Part shown: positions 7,146 to 16,379 of the stretch, in pieces | Position numbering within the stretch: position 1 is the stretch's first letter | Layout of the letters: every line of letters starts with the position of its first letter | Source: Agathobaculum hominis | Lineage (GTDB): Bacteria > Bacillota > Clostridia > Oscillospirales > Butyricicoccaceae | Direction of reading: 5' to 3' | Assembly: GCF_014288055.1 (NCBI RefSeq) | Contig: NZ_JACOPK010000005.1 | Coordinates: 124,001-188,000 of the forward strand | DNA length: 64,000 nt | Notes under the pieces: model-generated | What the model saw: the letters and a program-made list of their open reading frames with translations, nothing else | Told to the model about the DNA's origin: nothing | Database searches by the model: none | Position numbers and translations under genes: made by a program

Positions 7146-8858
7146 TTACCCGAGGTGCCACCGCACAAGGTACGTCACGCTGTAATCGCCCTGATGGCCG
7201 GAGCGCGAGCGGGGGAAGGTCAGCTTCATCTGCGCGTCCGGGGACTGCGTCGCGGCGGACAGCACCGGCTCGGCGCGGAAGTCGCTTCCGGTGGTGAGGA
7301 AAATCTCCAGACGGATGCAGGTTCGGCTCTCATCCGCGTCTACGACGATGCGGTCGACGAGCGCCTTGGACATCTCGCGCGAAAAGCCGCAGTTTGTCTG
7401 CCACCGCTCCTCGATGGTGCGGCGCAGGCTTTCCACGCGCCGAATGCGCTGCTCGAGTGTTTTGTCTGCATTCTGCAATTCCTTTCGCTGCTGCTCGAGC
7501 GCGGCAAGCTGCTCGTTGCAGGCCTCATTGCGCTGCCTGAACTCCTCGTTCGAGAGTGCCCCGGCAAGCGCGAGATCGAGCAGCTTGTCCTTGCGGCGGG
7601 TGACGGTCTCGAGCTCCTGCTCGACCTTCGCGAGGGCAGGGGCATTGTCTTGCTGTGCGGCAAAGGCGCGCAGATTGTCGATGTACTCCTGCATGGCAGT
7701 CGAGCGCTCGTCCGTCACCTGCTCGAACACGCGCGCAAGAATGCGGTCGAGCTCATGGCTGTAGACCGTGGGGGAGTCGCAGCCACCCTGTTTTCCCTTT
7801 TCGCGGTACAGCTTGCAGTTCCAGCATTCCACCTCGCCGCGGCTTTTGCTTTTATACACATGCCTGTGGAAAGCTGTGCCGTGTTTCGCGCAGATGAGCT
7901 TGCCGCTGTAGGCATAGCGGTTCTGCGATGCCTGCGCGTGCTGCTTCATGGTCTGTCCGCGTGCGGCGAGCAGGCGGTTCGCCTCGTCCCACATGGCCTC
8001 CGGCACGATGGCAGGCACGCGGTCATCTTCGTGGACGAGCCACTTGTCCTCGCTCAGACGGTAGCTGCGCTTGTCGCGGTAGTCCCGGGAGGCATAGCGC
8101 CGACCGGCGTAGCAGCCCTTGTATTTCGGGTTGCGGATCATGCCGTACAGCGTGGAGTAGGTGAGCGGTCTGCCCTGACGTCCGCGAATGCCGCGCCGCT
8201 CAAGGTCGTTCGCGATGGCGCGCAGACCGAGGTCGCCTGCGGTGTAGCGCTCGAACACCTCGCGGACTATGGCTGCCTCGTGCTCGACGATCTCAAGCCG
8301 TCCGTCGACCTTGTTATAGCCGAACAGATTGTTCTGACCGAGCAGGACGCTGTTTTCCTGCGCACGCTTGAAGCCGAAACGGGTGCGTTCGGACAGCTTG
8401 CGCACCTCGTCCTGCGCGATGGAGGACATGATGGTGAGGCGTAGCTCGGCATCCTTGTCAAAGGTGTTGATATTGTCGTTCTGGAAATACACGCCGACAC
8501 CGAACCGCAGCAGCTCGCGCGTGTAGCTGAGGCTGTCAAGGGTGTTTCGGGCGAAACGGCTGATCTCTTTGGTGATGATGAGGTCAAAGCGACCGCGCTT
8601 CGCGTCCTCGATCATGCGGAGGAACTGCTCGCGCCCCTCGACCGAAGTGCCGCTGATGCCCTCATCGACATAGCCGCCGGAAAACGTCCAGTGGGGATTG
8701 GCGGCAATGTAATCCTCAAAATAGCGTTTCTGATTGCCGAGACTGTTGATCTGCTCGTCTTTGTCGGTCGAAACACGGGCGTAGTAGGCCACAGCAAGCT
8801 CGGTGTCGAAGATGCTGCGGCCCTGCGCCTGCATTTCGTCCAGTCTGCGGACGTCCAT
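7146..8858 (-). CDS. Large serine recombinase (integrase of a mobile element)
   Basis: A 570-residue site-specific recombinase. Residues about 22-165 form the resolvase catalytic domain: YYARVSTDKDEQ with nucleophile Ser30, and TKEISRFARN carrying the active-site arginines. The recombinase DNA-binding domain follows (about 190-290; LYGMIRNPKYKG), then a zinc ribbon with spaced cysteines (ICAKHG..., CWNCKLY..., GGCDSP) and a long coiled coil at about 395-470. Such enzymes integrate and excise ICEs, phages and transposons through a phosphoserine intermediate. The gene begins 13 bp after a small ORF with which it is probably co-transcribed. It is a good candidate for the integrase of part of the 7-24 kb accessory region, although attachment sites were not identified. 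Confidence 0.93.
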   Translation of the reverse strand: MDVRRLDEMQAQGRSIFDTELAVAYYARVSTDKDEQINSLGNQKRYFEDYIAANPHWTFSGGYVDEGISGTSVEGREQFLRMIEDAKRGRFDLIITKEISRFARNTLDSLSYTRELLRFGVGVYFQNDNINTFDKDAELRLTIMSSIAQDEVRKLSERTRFGFKRAQENSVLLGQNNLFGYNKVDGRLEIVEHEAAIVREVFERYTAGDLGLRAIANDLERRGIRGRQGRPLTYSTLYGMIRNPKYKGCYAGRRYASRDYRDKRSYRLSEDKWLVHEDDRVPAIVPEAMWDEANRLLAARGQTMKQHAQASQNRYAYSGKLICAKHGTAFHRHVYKSKSRGEVECWNCKLYREKGKQGGCDSPTVYSHELDRILARVFEQVTDERSTAMQEYIDNLRAFAAQQDNAPALAKVEQELETVTRRKDKLLDLALAGALSNEEFRQRNEACNEQLAALEQQRKELQNADKTLEQRIRRVESLRRTIEERWQTNCGFSREMSKALVDRIVVDADESRTCIRLEIFLTTGSDFRAEPVLSAATQSPDAQMKLTFPRSRSGHQGDYSVTYLVRWHLG

Positions 8859-8871
8859 GGAGCCGCCTCCC

Positions 8872-9051
8872 TCAGTTCAGAGTGGTGCCTCGGGGGTGTG
8901 TGCTGTCGCGGCCGTGGAGCCTTGTCAGCTTGTCCGTCTGCAAATGGCGGACGAAATCGTGCTCGTCACGGGTGATGCAGCCGCTGCGGAGCATCTCGTC
9001 GTTGAGCGCTAAAATCTGGTATACCTGCGCGCGTTCCAATTCGTTATTCAT
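8872..9051 (-). CDS. Small SHOCT-like protein upstream of recombinase
   Basis: A 59-residue acidic/basic protein. The stretch ILALNDEMLRSGCITRDEHD resembles short SHOCT-type helical hairpins (leucine pattern, 'G-x-I-T-x-x-E'). The start at 9051 is fixed by AAAGGAGG seven bases upstream. It lies 13 bp before the large serine recombinase on the same strand, and small proteins in this position often accompany such recombinases. A role as an excision-direction or regulatory partner is inference only. Confidence 0.65.
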   Translation of the reverse strand: MNNELERAQVYQILALNDEMLRSGCITRDEHDFVRHLQTDKLTRLHGRDSTHPRGTTLN

Positions 9052-9131
9052 GAAAAATCCTCCTTTGTCATACGGGTGAATACCATATATATACAGATAT
9101 AGTATATCAATGAGATGCGCGGTTGATACGC

Positions 9132-10334
9132 TCAACCGAAGTACTTCGCGATGCCCTTCCATGCCTTTTTCGGCTCGGCGATGACCTTTTTGAGCGCGTC
9201 AAGGCGCTTTTCGCCGCGATAGTCGGTTGTGTCATTGTTGTTCTGACGAATGATACGGCTGGCGTCTGCGAAGTCCGTTGGGGTGTAAAGCAGAACGGCG
9301 CGCGCCTTTTTGCCGTCGCGGCCTGCGCGACCGATTTCCTGTGCGTAGGCATCGATGCCGAGCGGCAGACCGGCGTGCACGACGAGTCGGACATCCGGGC
9401 GGTCGATGCCGAGACCGAATGCGTTCGTCGCAACGACGATCGGACGCTTTTTCGTGAGGAAATAACGGTGCACACGCTTTTTTCTGCCCTTTGGGAGCTC
9501 GCTGTAGTACGCTTTCGCCGAATATTTCTCCCCGCGCAGGTATTTCGTCGTGCGCTTGACATCGTTGACCGTCGGGCAGTAGACGATGGTCGCGCCGTTC
9601 CTGGGCTGGTGCTGCCGGAGCACAGCGTCAAGCATTTTGAGCCGCTGCGTGCGCTTGCGGCGCTTCACATTGTCTTTGCCGCGAACGTTGAATTCCTTGA
9701 TGGAAAGCTTAATATTCGAACGTTTTACAGAGAAGAGAAAGCGTTTCGGTTCATCCATATGCAGGCTTCGTGCGATATAGCTGAAGTCTGAAGCGGTCGC
9801 CGTTGCCGTGAACGCAAGGATTTGCGGCGGTATGCGAAGCGACTTGATGAACGCGCCAATTTCGGCGTAAGCCGGGCGAAAACCGCGGTCGACCTGCGGC
9901 AGGATGTGCACCTCGTCCACGACAACGCGGCGCACATGCGCGGAGGCAAGCGCCTCGAAAACCTTGCGATTGCGAAGCTGCTCGGGGGCAAGGTACAGCA
10001 GGCCGCCGTTCTGCACGAAGTCGCGCAAAGTCGCTGCGTGGCGGTGCTTGCTGAGGCTCGAGTTGAGGAGGGCGGCGCGAACGCCCTTCTTCTTCAACGC
10101 GGAGACCTGGTCCTCCTGCAGGGCGAGCAGGGGAGAAAAAACGAGGGTCAGCTGTCCCGGCTCGTCGAGGAGAGCCGGGAGCTGGAAAAGGAGCGATTTG
10201 CCGCCGCCGGTGCAGAGGCGCACGAGAACGTCGCGGTTCTGGAGAATGCAGGAGAGAACCTTGCTCTGTTCTGTGCGAAGCCGGGTCACGCCAAGCTGAT
10301 GCATGGCGGTGTATACATTATAATTATACATCAT
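9132..10334 (-). CDS. RecQ-like superfamily 2 DNA helicase (short form)
   Basis: A 400-residue ATP-dependent helicase core. Motif 0/I: LRTEQSKVLSCIL and CTGGGKSLLFQLPA (Walker A); motif II VVDEVH (DEVH in place of the usual DEAH/DExH); motif III AFTATAT; motif V ATNAFGLGIDRPDV; motif VI QEIGRAGRDG. It lacks the RQC and HRDC domains of full RecQ, which is about 600 residues, so it is a catalytic-core version. The start codon lies inside the end of the upstream 535-residue gene (11-bp overlap, AGGAGG inside that gene), implying translational coupling. The pair therefore probably acts together in DNA processing, replication or defence on the mobile element. Confidence 0.88.
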   Translation of the reverse strand: MMYNYNVYTAMHQLGVTRLRTEQSKVLSCILQNRDVLVRLCTGGGKSLLFQLPALLDEPGQLTLVFSPLLALQEDQVSALKKKGVRAALLNSSLSKHRHAATLRDFVQNGGLLYLAPEQLRNRKVFEALASAHVRRVVVDEVHILPQVDRGFRPAYAEIGAFIKSLRIPPQILAFTATATASDFSYIARSLHMDEPKRFLFSVKRSNIKLSIKEFNVRGKDNVKRRKRTQRLKMLDAVLRQHQPRNGATIVYCPTVNDVKRTTKYLRGEKYSAKAYYSELPKGRKKRVHRYFLTKKRPIVVATNAFGLGIDRPDVRLVVHAGLPLGIDAYAQEIGRAGRDGKKARAVLLYTPTDFADASRIIRQNNNDTTDYRGEKRLDALKKVIAEPKKAWKGIAKYFG

Positions 10335-11931
10335 TATCTTCCTCCTGACCCGCCGGAATAGCCGGAATGACGGAATTCTTGAACATTTTCGCGGGTATCG
10401 CATAATAGCGCCGCGAGGTGCCATCAGTGTTAATTTTAATGTTCTCGCGCTCAAAGATTGAACGTTCTTTGAGTTCCTGCACGACATTCGGGGCGAGTTC
10501 GGAGCCGACACCGGCGCGCTGGAGCAGCCGTTCGAACTGCGCCGTGTTGTAGACGAGCATGGGAACGCCGTGGCTCGTATACGGGAACGCCACGGTTTTT
10601 TCGAGCTGCTCGAGAGTCTTCGGACGCGGCGAGATGGCATCCTTGTAACGTTCCGGGTCGAGCACAAAGGCAACGCAGTTATCGATAGTCAAGGTGCGCT
10701 GCACCTGTGCTTCGCGCTGCTCACGCATCATACGAGCTGTGAGCTGGTCAAAGGCTTCACGGCAGTCCTTACGGGTGAGGAGCGCCTTCCGGATGTAGAG
10801 CAGCACGAGAGAAATCCAGCGTTCGGGCGCTTTATAGCGGTAGGCGCTGGGGCGTGCGCTCAAGTCGGACAGCGCATCGTTCAGGTCCGACACAACCGTC
10901 GGAACATGCCGCAGCAGTTTCGCGGCGGCGAGGCGGAGCAAATCGGCTTCCGCATCGGTGAGCGTGTGCACGTTCTCCGGCACCTTCACGTTGTGCGCGA
11001 GGTGCGAAGGAAAATCTCGCGTTATCATCGTGACGGGGAACGCCGGAAGCGGACGGTCTGCCGCTTCGCCGATGTTGTGGCGGATGTGCGATACCTCAGT
11101 CAGCGCGTCCATGAGTGCCTTGCGCGCCGGGTCGCCGATCGGCTCGAGAACGATCATGCGGCCGGCTGCCGACAGCGGATAGACCGGCAGGGAAGCGTTC
11201 TCGAAGCGGAAGGTGAACACGCGCTCGAACGGTGCATTCGGCGAGCGGAGCAGGTCTACCGCATGAAAATGTTCGTCGACGCCCTCGCGAACGGTCGCAG
11301 ACTGCGCGTTCGGCAGCATAAAGTTAAGGAGGAACGCCGGAAGATACTCCATGTCAGGAGCGGTCCAGACCGCGGAGAGGAGTGCAGCCTCGAGGACCGG
11401 AAGCGCGAGCGGGTCATTTTTGAGCAGCGCAAGGAACCGCTGTTCATCGAAATCGCCCAACTCCTGCGCGATTTGCACGTTATCGTCGATGTTGTCGAAA
11501 AGCTCGTCTGAGACATCGAATACATCATCGGCATACGCCTTGCGACGCGACAGCTCGTCGCACATGATGTATACCAGCTCGACTTCGCGGTCGGTGAGGC
11601 CGAGGCCCGGGAGCGGCGGATGCTTTTCCCACGCCGTGCAGCGAACGGCAAAGCGGTAGCGCATGTCGGGATAGCGAATTGCGATCATCGCCCAGCGCTC
11701 GCAGCCGTCGGGCCCGCTGACGGTCATGGTGTCGGTCCGCTCGGCGAGGAACCCGACGGTGAGGTCGTCGAACATCACAGAACCGTGTTTCGTGAGAAGA
11801 AAGCTGACGCTCGCGTTGGCGCGCCTGCGCAGATGCTTCGGCCAGCTGCCGTCCGCGATCCACTTCGAGTCAAGACGGACCACCGGCGCAGTGGCGGTCG
11901 CAGCGAGTTTGCGGTAGAGAATTTCGTTCAT
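10324..11931 (-). CDS. Unknown 535-residue protein coupled to RecQ-like helicase
   Basis: No family recognised. It is a soluble-looking protein without signal peptide or membrane segments, with an acidic middle (DDVFDVSDELFDNIDDN at about 160-176) and alternating alpha/beta composition. The C-terminal 80 residues (LLQRAGVGSELAPNVVQELK..., ending RRYYAIPAKMFKN) look like a small winged or DNA-contacting segment, but this is only an impression. The start at 11931 follows GAAAGGAAGACAAAAA. Its stop overlaps the start of the helicase gene by 11 bp, the strongest clue that both products work in one process. It might be a plasmid-type replication or defence partner; neither is shown. Confidence 0.75.
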   Translation of the reverse strand: MNEILYRKLAATATAPVVRLDSKWIADGSWPKHLRRRANASVSFLLTKHGSVMFDDLTVGFLAERTDTMTVSGPDGCERWAMIAIRYPDMRYRFAVRCTAWEKHPPLPGLGLTDREVELVYIMCDELSRRKAYADDVFDVSDELFDNIDDNVQIAQELGDFDEQRFLALLKNDPLALPVLEAALLSAVWTAPDMEYLPAFLLNFMLPNAQSATVREGVDEHFHAVDLLRSPNAPFERVFTFRFENASLPVYPLSAAGRMIVLEPIGDPARKALMDALTEVSHIRHNIGEAADRPLPAFPVTMITRDFPSHLAHNVKVPENVHTLTDAEADLLRLAAAKLLRHVPTVVSDLNDALSDLSARPSAYRYKAPERWISLVLLYIRKALLTRKDCREAFDQLTARMMREQREAQVQRTLTIDNCVAFVLDPERYKDAISPRPKTLEQLEKTVAFPYTSHGVPMLVYNTAQFERLLQRAGVGSELAPNVVQELKERSIFERENIKINTDGTSRRYYAIPAKMFKNSVIPAIPAGQEEDNDV

Positions 11932-12161
11932 TTTTTGTCTTCCTTTCGTAAAAAACGGGTTTTCGAAACTTTTTCGTCTCGATGAATACATTGTAGCAGA
12001 CAAGAAAATGATGCGCACGGAACCCTGCTCACGGGGTGAAATGAACAGAATGACGGTAAAAATGACACAAATCGAGGCAGAACCGCGTAAATCGCGTCTG
12101 TGTCCAAAAGTGCCGAGGGGGCTCGCTCACGGGGTGGTTAAAAATAAATTTGATCGAGCGC
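11932..12161. other. Intergenic leader of the helicase operon
   Basis: No gene seen. A 12-base sequence (GCTCACGGGGTG) occurs at 12029-12040 and again at 12125-12136 as a short direct repeat. The region is the likely promoter area of the minus-strand helicase operon; no clear sigma-A boxes were found. Confidence 0.3.
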
Positions 12162-12193
12162 AAAAAAACGCTCCGACCTTCAATGGTCGGAGC
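12162..12193 (-). terminator. Terminator downstream of reverse transcriptase
   Basis: On the minus strand a 9-bp stem GCTCCGACC / GGTCGGAGC with a 6-nt loop is followed by GTTTTTTT. It ends transcription of the reverse transcriptase about 105 nt after its stop codon and insulates the helicase operon. Confidence 0.85.
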
Positions 12194-12298
12194 GGAAATG
12201 CTGCTCAATTTGTCTTAACTGGTTTCATCTCCTCATTTGAGACTTTGCGATTTAGTGTTCATGGGGATACGTCGGATATCATCTATGATGCGTGTTAT

Positions 12299-13873
12299 TT
12301 ATTCTATATCAGTATTGGCTGTAGTGGTGCCATCTATTATTTCCTTTCGGATAAAACTGACTCCGGCTTTCTTCATTGCTTTCCACCGGTCGGATAAATT
12401 ACCTTGGGATAAAGCTTCATAACAGAACAACCAGTAACGATCCATGTCTGTATTTTTCAGGTTTTTGGCTGCTTCATGAAGAGGTTTTACTCGTGAGGCT
12501 CTTCTATTCCAGTGATTTTGCTTCATGAAGTAAACCCAGGTCGTAGTCAGCAGCAGGCAATCACCGCTTTTGATTACATAGTCCAGCGCATTATGATAAT
12601 CGTTTTCAAACTTTTCAAGCGTGAAGTCAAATCGAATTGCAAAATAAATTGCATAACACAGGCTTTCATAATTATTTAGTTTGACAGCATCGTAATATAT
12701 TATCTCTGACAGAGATTTGATATCGCTTGTATTGACTTCATATGGTGTGAACACATACTCTTCCATTAAATGCAGAAGGTACGGATAAAGTGCAGCCATA
12801 TGCATGAACCTCTTTGCCGCAAGCTTCTTTCCATTATCAGAAAGCTGTGCTCCTTTCAGTTTTTTGATGGCATAATTGATAATTGCGAAGTCCCCCGTTT
12901 CCGTTGCCAGCGATAATGCCGTGTCAATAAACGTGTTGACTTGCGGGTATTCCACCATTCCTGACGTACCAATTTTGGGCAAATCACTCAGTTGGTGCTT
13001 CCAGTTCTTCTCTATCCCAATAGGAAGTTCGATAATCTTTGTTTTCCTGTGATTTAGCGGCAAATCAAATTCACGAAGAGCTTGTTCGAGATCTTGCAGA
13101 AATCGCTGTGCTTCATCATGGCTGCCAACATAGCAATCATAATCGTCTATATTTCGAGTATAACGATAGCCCTTATCATAAAGCTTCTTATCGACTACAG
13201 TCAAAATAATCTCTGAAAGCAAATTTGAGGTATGTGGTCCGATAAGTAAACCGTGTGTTTCGCCATTGCGCATAGCTGAACATGCTTGATCAATCTTGTT
13301 GTACCAGCAAGAGTCATCACGGCTTGTTTTCTTTGCCCGTTTTTTCCCTACTAAAGCCCACGGAATGGAATGCGTATAGATGCTGGGAAAGCATGTGGAG
13401 ATATCGGCTTGTGCAATGAAACGGCTCGTTCTCTGGTCATGCATCAGCAGATCTAACTCTGGGTTGCCATCTGTTCGCCAGTTTGAATAATTCATCTCAA
13501 AGATACGTTTCTCATTATGCTTTTTGCGAATATGAATTCGGCTGACACGATAACTCTGCCCATCTGTCTGTGCATGGAAATGAGTACGTAGTTCATTCCA
13601 GTTATCTCGAAGCAAAGAACACAATTCTTGGTATTTAAAAGGATTTGGAATCCCCATAAGTCGAGGTATGCTGATATTACGCATTACTCGAAAGGTTATG
13701 TAGTCATTCCACACTGCTGCAAATGGAGCAGATACTGTTTTGCAGTAATGAAAGAAAGAAACGGAAGTAAATAATGGTGGAAGCTTTTCAGCAAAGAGAC
13801 CGTATGCAAGGAGGCCTTCATAGAGTTCATCAGAAGATATTTCATCCATAAAATCTGTGTACTTTTTTTCCAT
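12299..13873 (-). CDS. Reverse transcriptase of the defence-associated (DRT/Abi-like) type
   Basis: A 524-residue RNA-directed DNA polymerase. Residues about 100-290 carry the palm motifs: A with QADISTCFPSIY (Asp157), B with LLIGPHTSNLLSE, C with RNIDDYDCY (Asp243-Asp244, NIDD where YxDD is usual), and D with LPLNHRKTK. The C-terminal ~230 residues are helical with no recognisable domain. No intron structure, CRISPR genes or retron msr/msd are apparent, and the motif-A continuation THSIPWAL recalls the 'unknown group' RTs studied as phage-defence systems. It is AT-rich compared with flanking genes. The start follows GCTGGAGG and its own promoter-like sequence. Assignment to defence is by family analogy only. 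Confidence 0.85.
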   Translation of the reverse strand: MEKKYTDFMDEISSDELYEGLLAYGLFAEKLPPLFTSVSFFHYCKTVSAPFAAVWNDYITFRVMRNISIPRLMGIPNPFKYQELCSLLRDNWNELRTHFHAQTDGQSYRVSRIHIRKKHNEKRIFEMNYSNWRTDGNPELDLLMHDQRTSRFIAQADISTCFPSIYTHSIPWALVGKKRAKKTSRDDSCWYNKIDQACSAMRNGETHGLLIGPHTSNLLSEIILTVVDKKLYDKGYRYTRNIDDYDCYVGSHDEAQRFLQDLEQALREFDLPLNHRKTKIIELPIGIEKNWKHQLSDLPKIGTSGMVEYPQVNTFIDTALSLATETGDFAIINYAIKKLKGAQLSDNGKKLAAKRFMHMAALYPYLLHLMEEYVFTPYEVNTSDIKSLSEIIYYDAVKLNNYESLCYAIYFAIRFDFTLEKFENDYHNALDYVIKSGDCLLLTTTWVYFMKQNHWNRRASRVKPLHEAAKNLKNTDMDRYWLFCYEALSQGNLSDRWKAMKKAGVSFIRKEIIDGTTTANTDIE

Positions 13874-13944
13874 AATGTATTTACCTCCAGCTCTTTGTAG
13901 TTTGTCTATGAAAACCAGATTAGGATAATATCAGAACATATCCT

Positions 13945-13972
13945 ATTATATCACACTAGAGAGAAATGAAAA
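13945..13972 (-). promoter_or_regulatory. Possible promoter of the reverse transcriptase
   Basis: On the minus strand TATAAT (13945-13950) is preceded, 16 bp away, by TTTTCA (13967-13972). Just downstream lies an imperfect inverted repeat AGGATA...TATCCT (13922-13944) within the leader of about 65 nt. Confidence 0.45.
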
Positions 13973-14091
13973 CGATCATGTCTGGCTGTTTGGTATATAG
14001 AAGAGAGTTTTGATGTTCAGATAAAAATGATCATATGGCGATCATTAGGCGGTACTGTATTGCTGAGGCGGGATGCGAAAAGCCGAGAAGC

Positions 14092-16353
14092 CTATTTTTC
14101 GTCATGGAGAGCGCGGATAGAGGATGACACGACACCACGCGAACGGAGAAACTTCAGGTATTTGTCAAAGAATTTAGAAGCGTTCTCGGGGACAAAAGAA
14201 GATTGGTTTTTGACAATAAACTCCCAGTATTGCGAGCCAGCTTGATTCAATATCTGGGCATATTCAAGCAAAGGGTCTGGATTGTGAGACTGATTATACT
14301 TGGAAATCTGAAGAGAAAGAAAAGGATCGAGGAAATCCTGTCCACATTTTTCGATTTCCTCTGCAAGCAGTGCATCCAGTTCGTTGCGTGGATAAAGCCA
14401 CTCCATCGTTTGATACAGAAGCGGAAAATTACTGCCGGTGACATCGAGAAACAGAGTTTGAACTTGAATTTCACTCGGCTCCAGCCGATTAATATCAATC
14501 TGGTTTGTACGCAGAAAATGCTGCGCCCATAGCCAGAGCTGTTCTGCCTGCTGATTTTCCTCCTCAGCAATCTTATATGTGGTGCGGCAGTAGATGTCAT
14601 CGGGATTGACCGAGACAAGATCCTTTTGCAATTGCTCTAAGATGCGCGCGGCTGCGCAAGAGCCAAGGTAGTAATCCGTGATACAGCGATCCTTATCGGC
14701 AGGGTCATCAGGGTCCTCACCATATTTTCTAATCAAGCAGAAGGGGAAAATCTGCCTGTGCAGTAGGGTGAAGAACATCCTTGTGCAGGGCCCGGAAACG
14801 AAATCGTTCGGCTCGAACAGCAGTGGCTGCGGCGTTACGGGTTGATCATACCAGCCGTCAAATGGGTTTTCTCGGTCGTAGGTATCCGCAGTTTCATGCA
14901 TGTCAGCAAGCTCCTGTATATGATCCTCCGCCTGTGCTTCACGCTCAAACCAGAAGGCGGATGTGCCGGGCTGTGTGGACCAGTACTTCAAGACCTGTTC
15001 TGCAAAATCAGATACTGCAAGAAAATAGTCATTCATCACAGGAAAATCAAACGGCTTTTTGATGTGAAAGATACCGAATTCACGGATTTTCTTCTGTCCG
15101 AGTGGAACAAGAAGGGAAGTCGGCGCCTTTAGTGATTTGGACGGCGAGAACAAACCGCTCAGATTTTGATAAATCGGCGCATAGCTGCCGCTCTCCTTTG
15201 CCTGCGTCAAGGCCTCCTGCAATTCTTTCAGATGATTGCTCAGATGGCTTTTACACTCGTTCAGTGTGTAGGAAAGATTCTGTTCGGCATCCGGCGCGTT
15301 GATCAGCTCGCGCAGACGCTGCAGCGCAAGAAGATTGGGATTTCGTGCGAACTCCGGCTCGGCAAAGCAGCTGTAAATAAGCGTGTCAACATCGAGAGGA
15401 AGGTCCTCCGGCCAGTAATTAAAGTAACTGAGCAGAGGATTATCGAAATTACTGCCCGTAAGGGAAAAACTGTAGTATCGATCTTCGAAAAAGTCAATCC
15501 ATTCCTTCAGCAGCCGTATGATCTTGATGAGATGAACGAAATAGGAGGTATCTGCGTCTGTAAGCGTATCGGGTATTTCTTCCGGAGCAGCGGCAGGAAA
15601 GCACTCATAAGAATCCAGGAGTGCCTCGCGAAGCCGTTCAAATGTCGAAACGGTATCGGCGGTTCGTTTGCAGCAGGTCTGATAATAGCCCCAGTATTTT
15701 TCAACGGAATACATAAAATAAGGGTGCCCGTCCATCAGTGGAAGAAAAGCGGCAGGCCGCAGCAAATAACGCATATCCGGCGTCCGTACATAGCGATGAT
15801 ACAGCACGGTGATTGCCTGCATAAACTCAGTGTCGAGCGTGCGGGGAAGCAAAGATCCATCCTTGGCATCCTTATAATAGATATGTAAAGGCTCACGCCG
15901 CAGATTAGACATTTTTATGCTGTGCCTCGGCAGTTCAGGGAACAGCAAGGAGAGATAGGATGCGTCTGGGATAGAAGGGGCGGATGCACTGCTGGCCGGA
16001 TGCGGGAGATGCCTGCATTCTTTGATACGGTACTGCTTTTCGTATTCGCTCAGTACTGACATGATGATATCGGTAATCATGCAGTCGATCATAATGTCAT
16101 ACAAGCTGCACGTTTTAGCTTTGCATTTGTTGGTCGCTGGCTGAGAGCGGAGCCAGTGCAGGAACTTTATCGTATGTTCCGTGAGCAGCGGATACTTCTT
16201 TAGCTTATCATAAATCCAGCCCGGCAGCGGTTTGCCTTTCTCCCACGCGAAATAAGCGCGCAGATCGGCTTCGATCTCGCTGATCTTCTTCCTTTCGCGA
16301 AACGACTCGGACGGTTCGAGAACCTCGGACTCTGTAAATTTCGCAGACGGCAC
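14092..16353 (-). CDS. Unknown 753-residue helical protein
   Basis: No family recognised. It is a large cytoplasmic protein rich in aromatic and charged residues and predicted mainly helical, without Walker motifs, nuclease signatures or transmembrane segments that I can see. It has an N-terminal acidic stretch (SESFRERKKISEIEADLRAY) and many Tyr/Trp-rich segments. Translation probably starts at GTG 16353, preceded by AAGGAGG at a 7-base spacing. It is transcribed in the same direction as the reverse transcriptase (218 bp apart, separate promoter likely) and divergently from the replication-initiator-like gene. It may be an accessory mobile-element or defence gene; no function is assigned. 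Confidence 0.7.
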   Translation of the reverse strand: MPSAKFTESEVLEPSESFRERKKISEIEADLRAYFAWEKGKPLPGWIYDKLKKYPLLTEHTIKFLHWLRSQPATNKCKAKTCSLYDIMIDCMITDIIMSVLSEYEKQYRIKECRHLPHPASSASAPSIPDASYLSLLFPELPRHSIKMSNLRREPLHIYYKDAKDGSLLPRTLDTEFMQAITVLYHRYVRTPDMRYLLRPAAFLPLMDGHPYFMYSVEKYWGYYQTCCKRTADTVSTFERLREALLDSYECFPAAAPEEIPDTLTDADTSYFVHLIKIIRLLKEWIDFFEDRYYSFSLTGSNFDNPLLSYFNYWPEDLPLDVDTLIYSCFAEPEFARNPNLLALQRLRELINAPDAEQNLSYTLNECKSHLSNHLKELQEALTQAKESGSYAPIYQNLSGLFSPSKSLKAPTSLLVPLGQKKIREFGIFHIKKPFDFPVMNDYFLAVSDFAEQVLKYWSTQPGTSAFWFEREAQAEDHIQELADMHETADTYDRENPFDGWYDQPVTPQPLLFEPNDFVSGPCTRMFFTLLHRQIFPFCLIRKYGEDPDDPADKDRCITDYYLGSCAAARILEQLQKDLVSVNPDDIYCRTTYKIAEEENQQAEQLWLWAQHFLRTNQIDINRLEPSEIQVQTLFLDVTGSNFPLLYQTMEWLYPRNELDALLAEEIEKCGQDFLDPFLSLQISKYNQSHNPDPLLEYAQILNQAGSQYWEFIVKNQSSFVPENASKFFDKYLKFLRSRGVVSSSIRALHDEK

Positions 16354-16379
16354 GGAAATGCCTCCTTCCTGATGGAGAT

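Noticed and set aside
7155..8444. 429-codon plus-strand frame opposite the large recombinase
   Set aside because: Antisense shadow of a gene with all catalytic motifs; low-complexity Val/Ala/Arg composition.
12299..13873. Group II intron or retron assignment for the reverse transcriptase
   Set aside because: No maturase/HNH domain, no domain V-like hairpin and no msr/msd-like repeats next to the gene.
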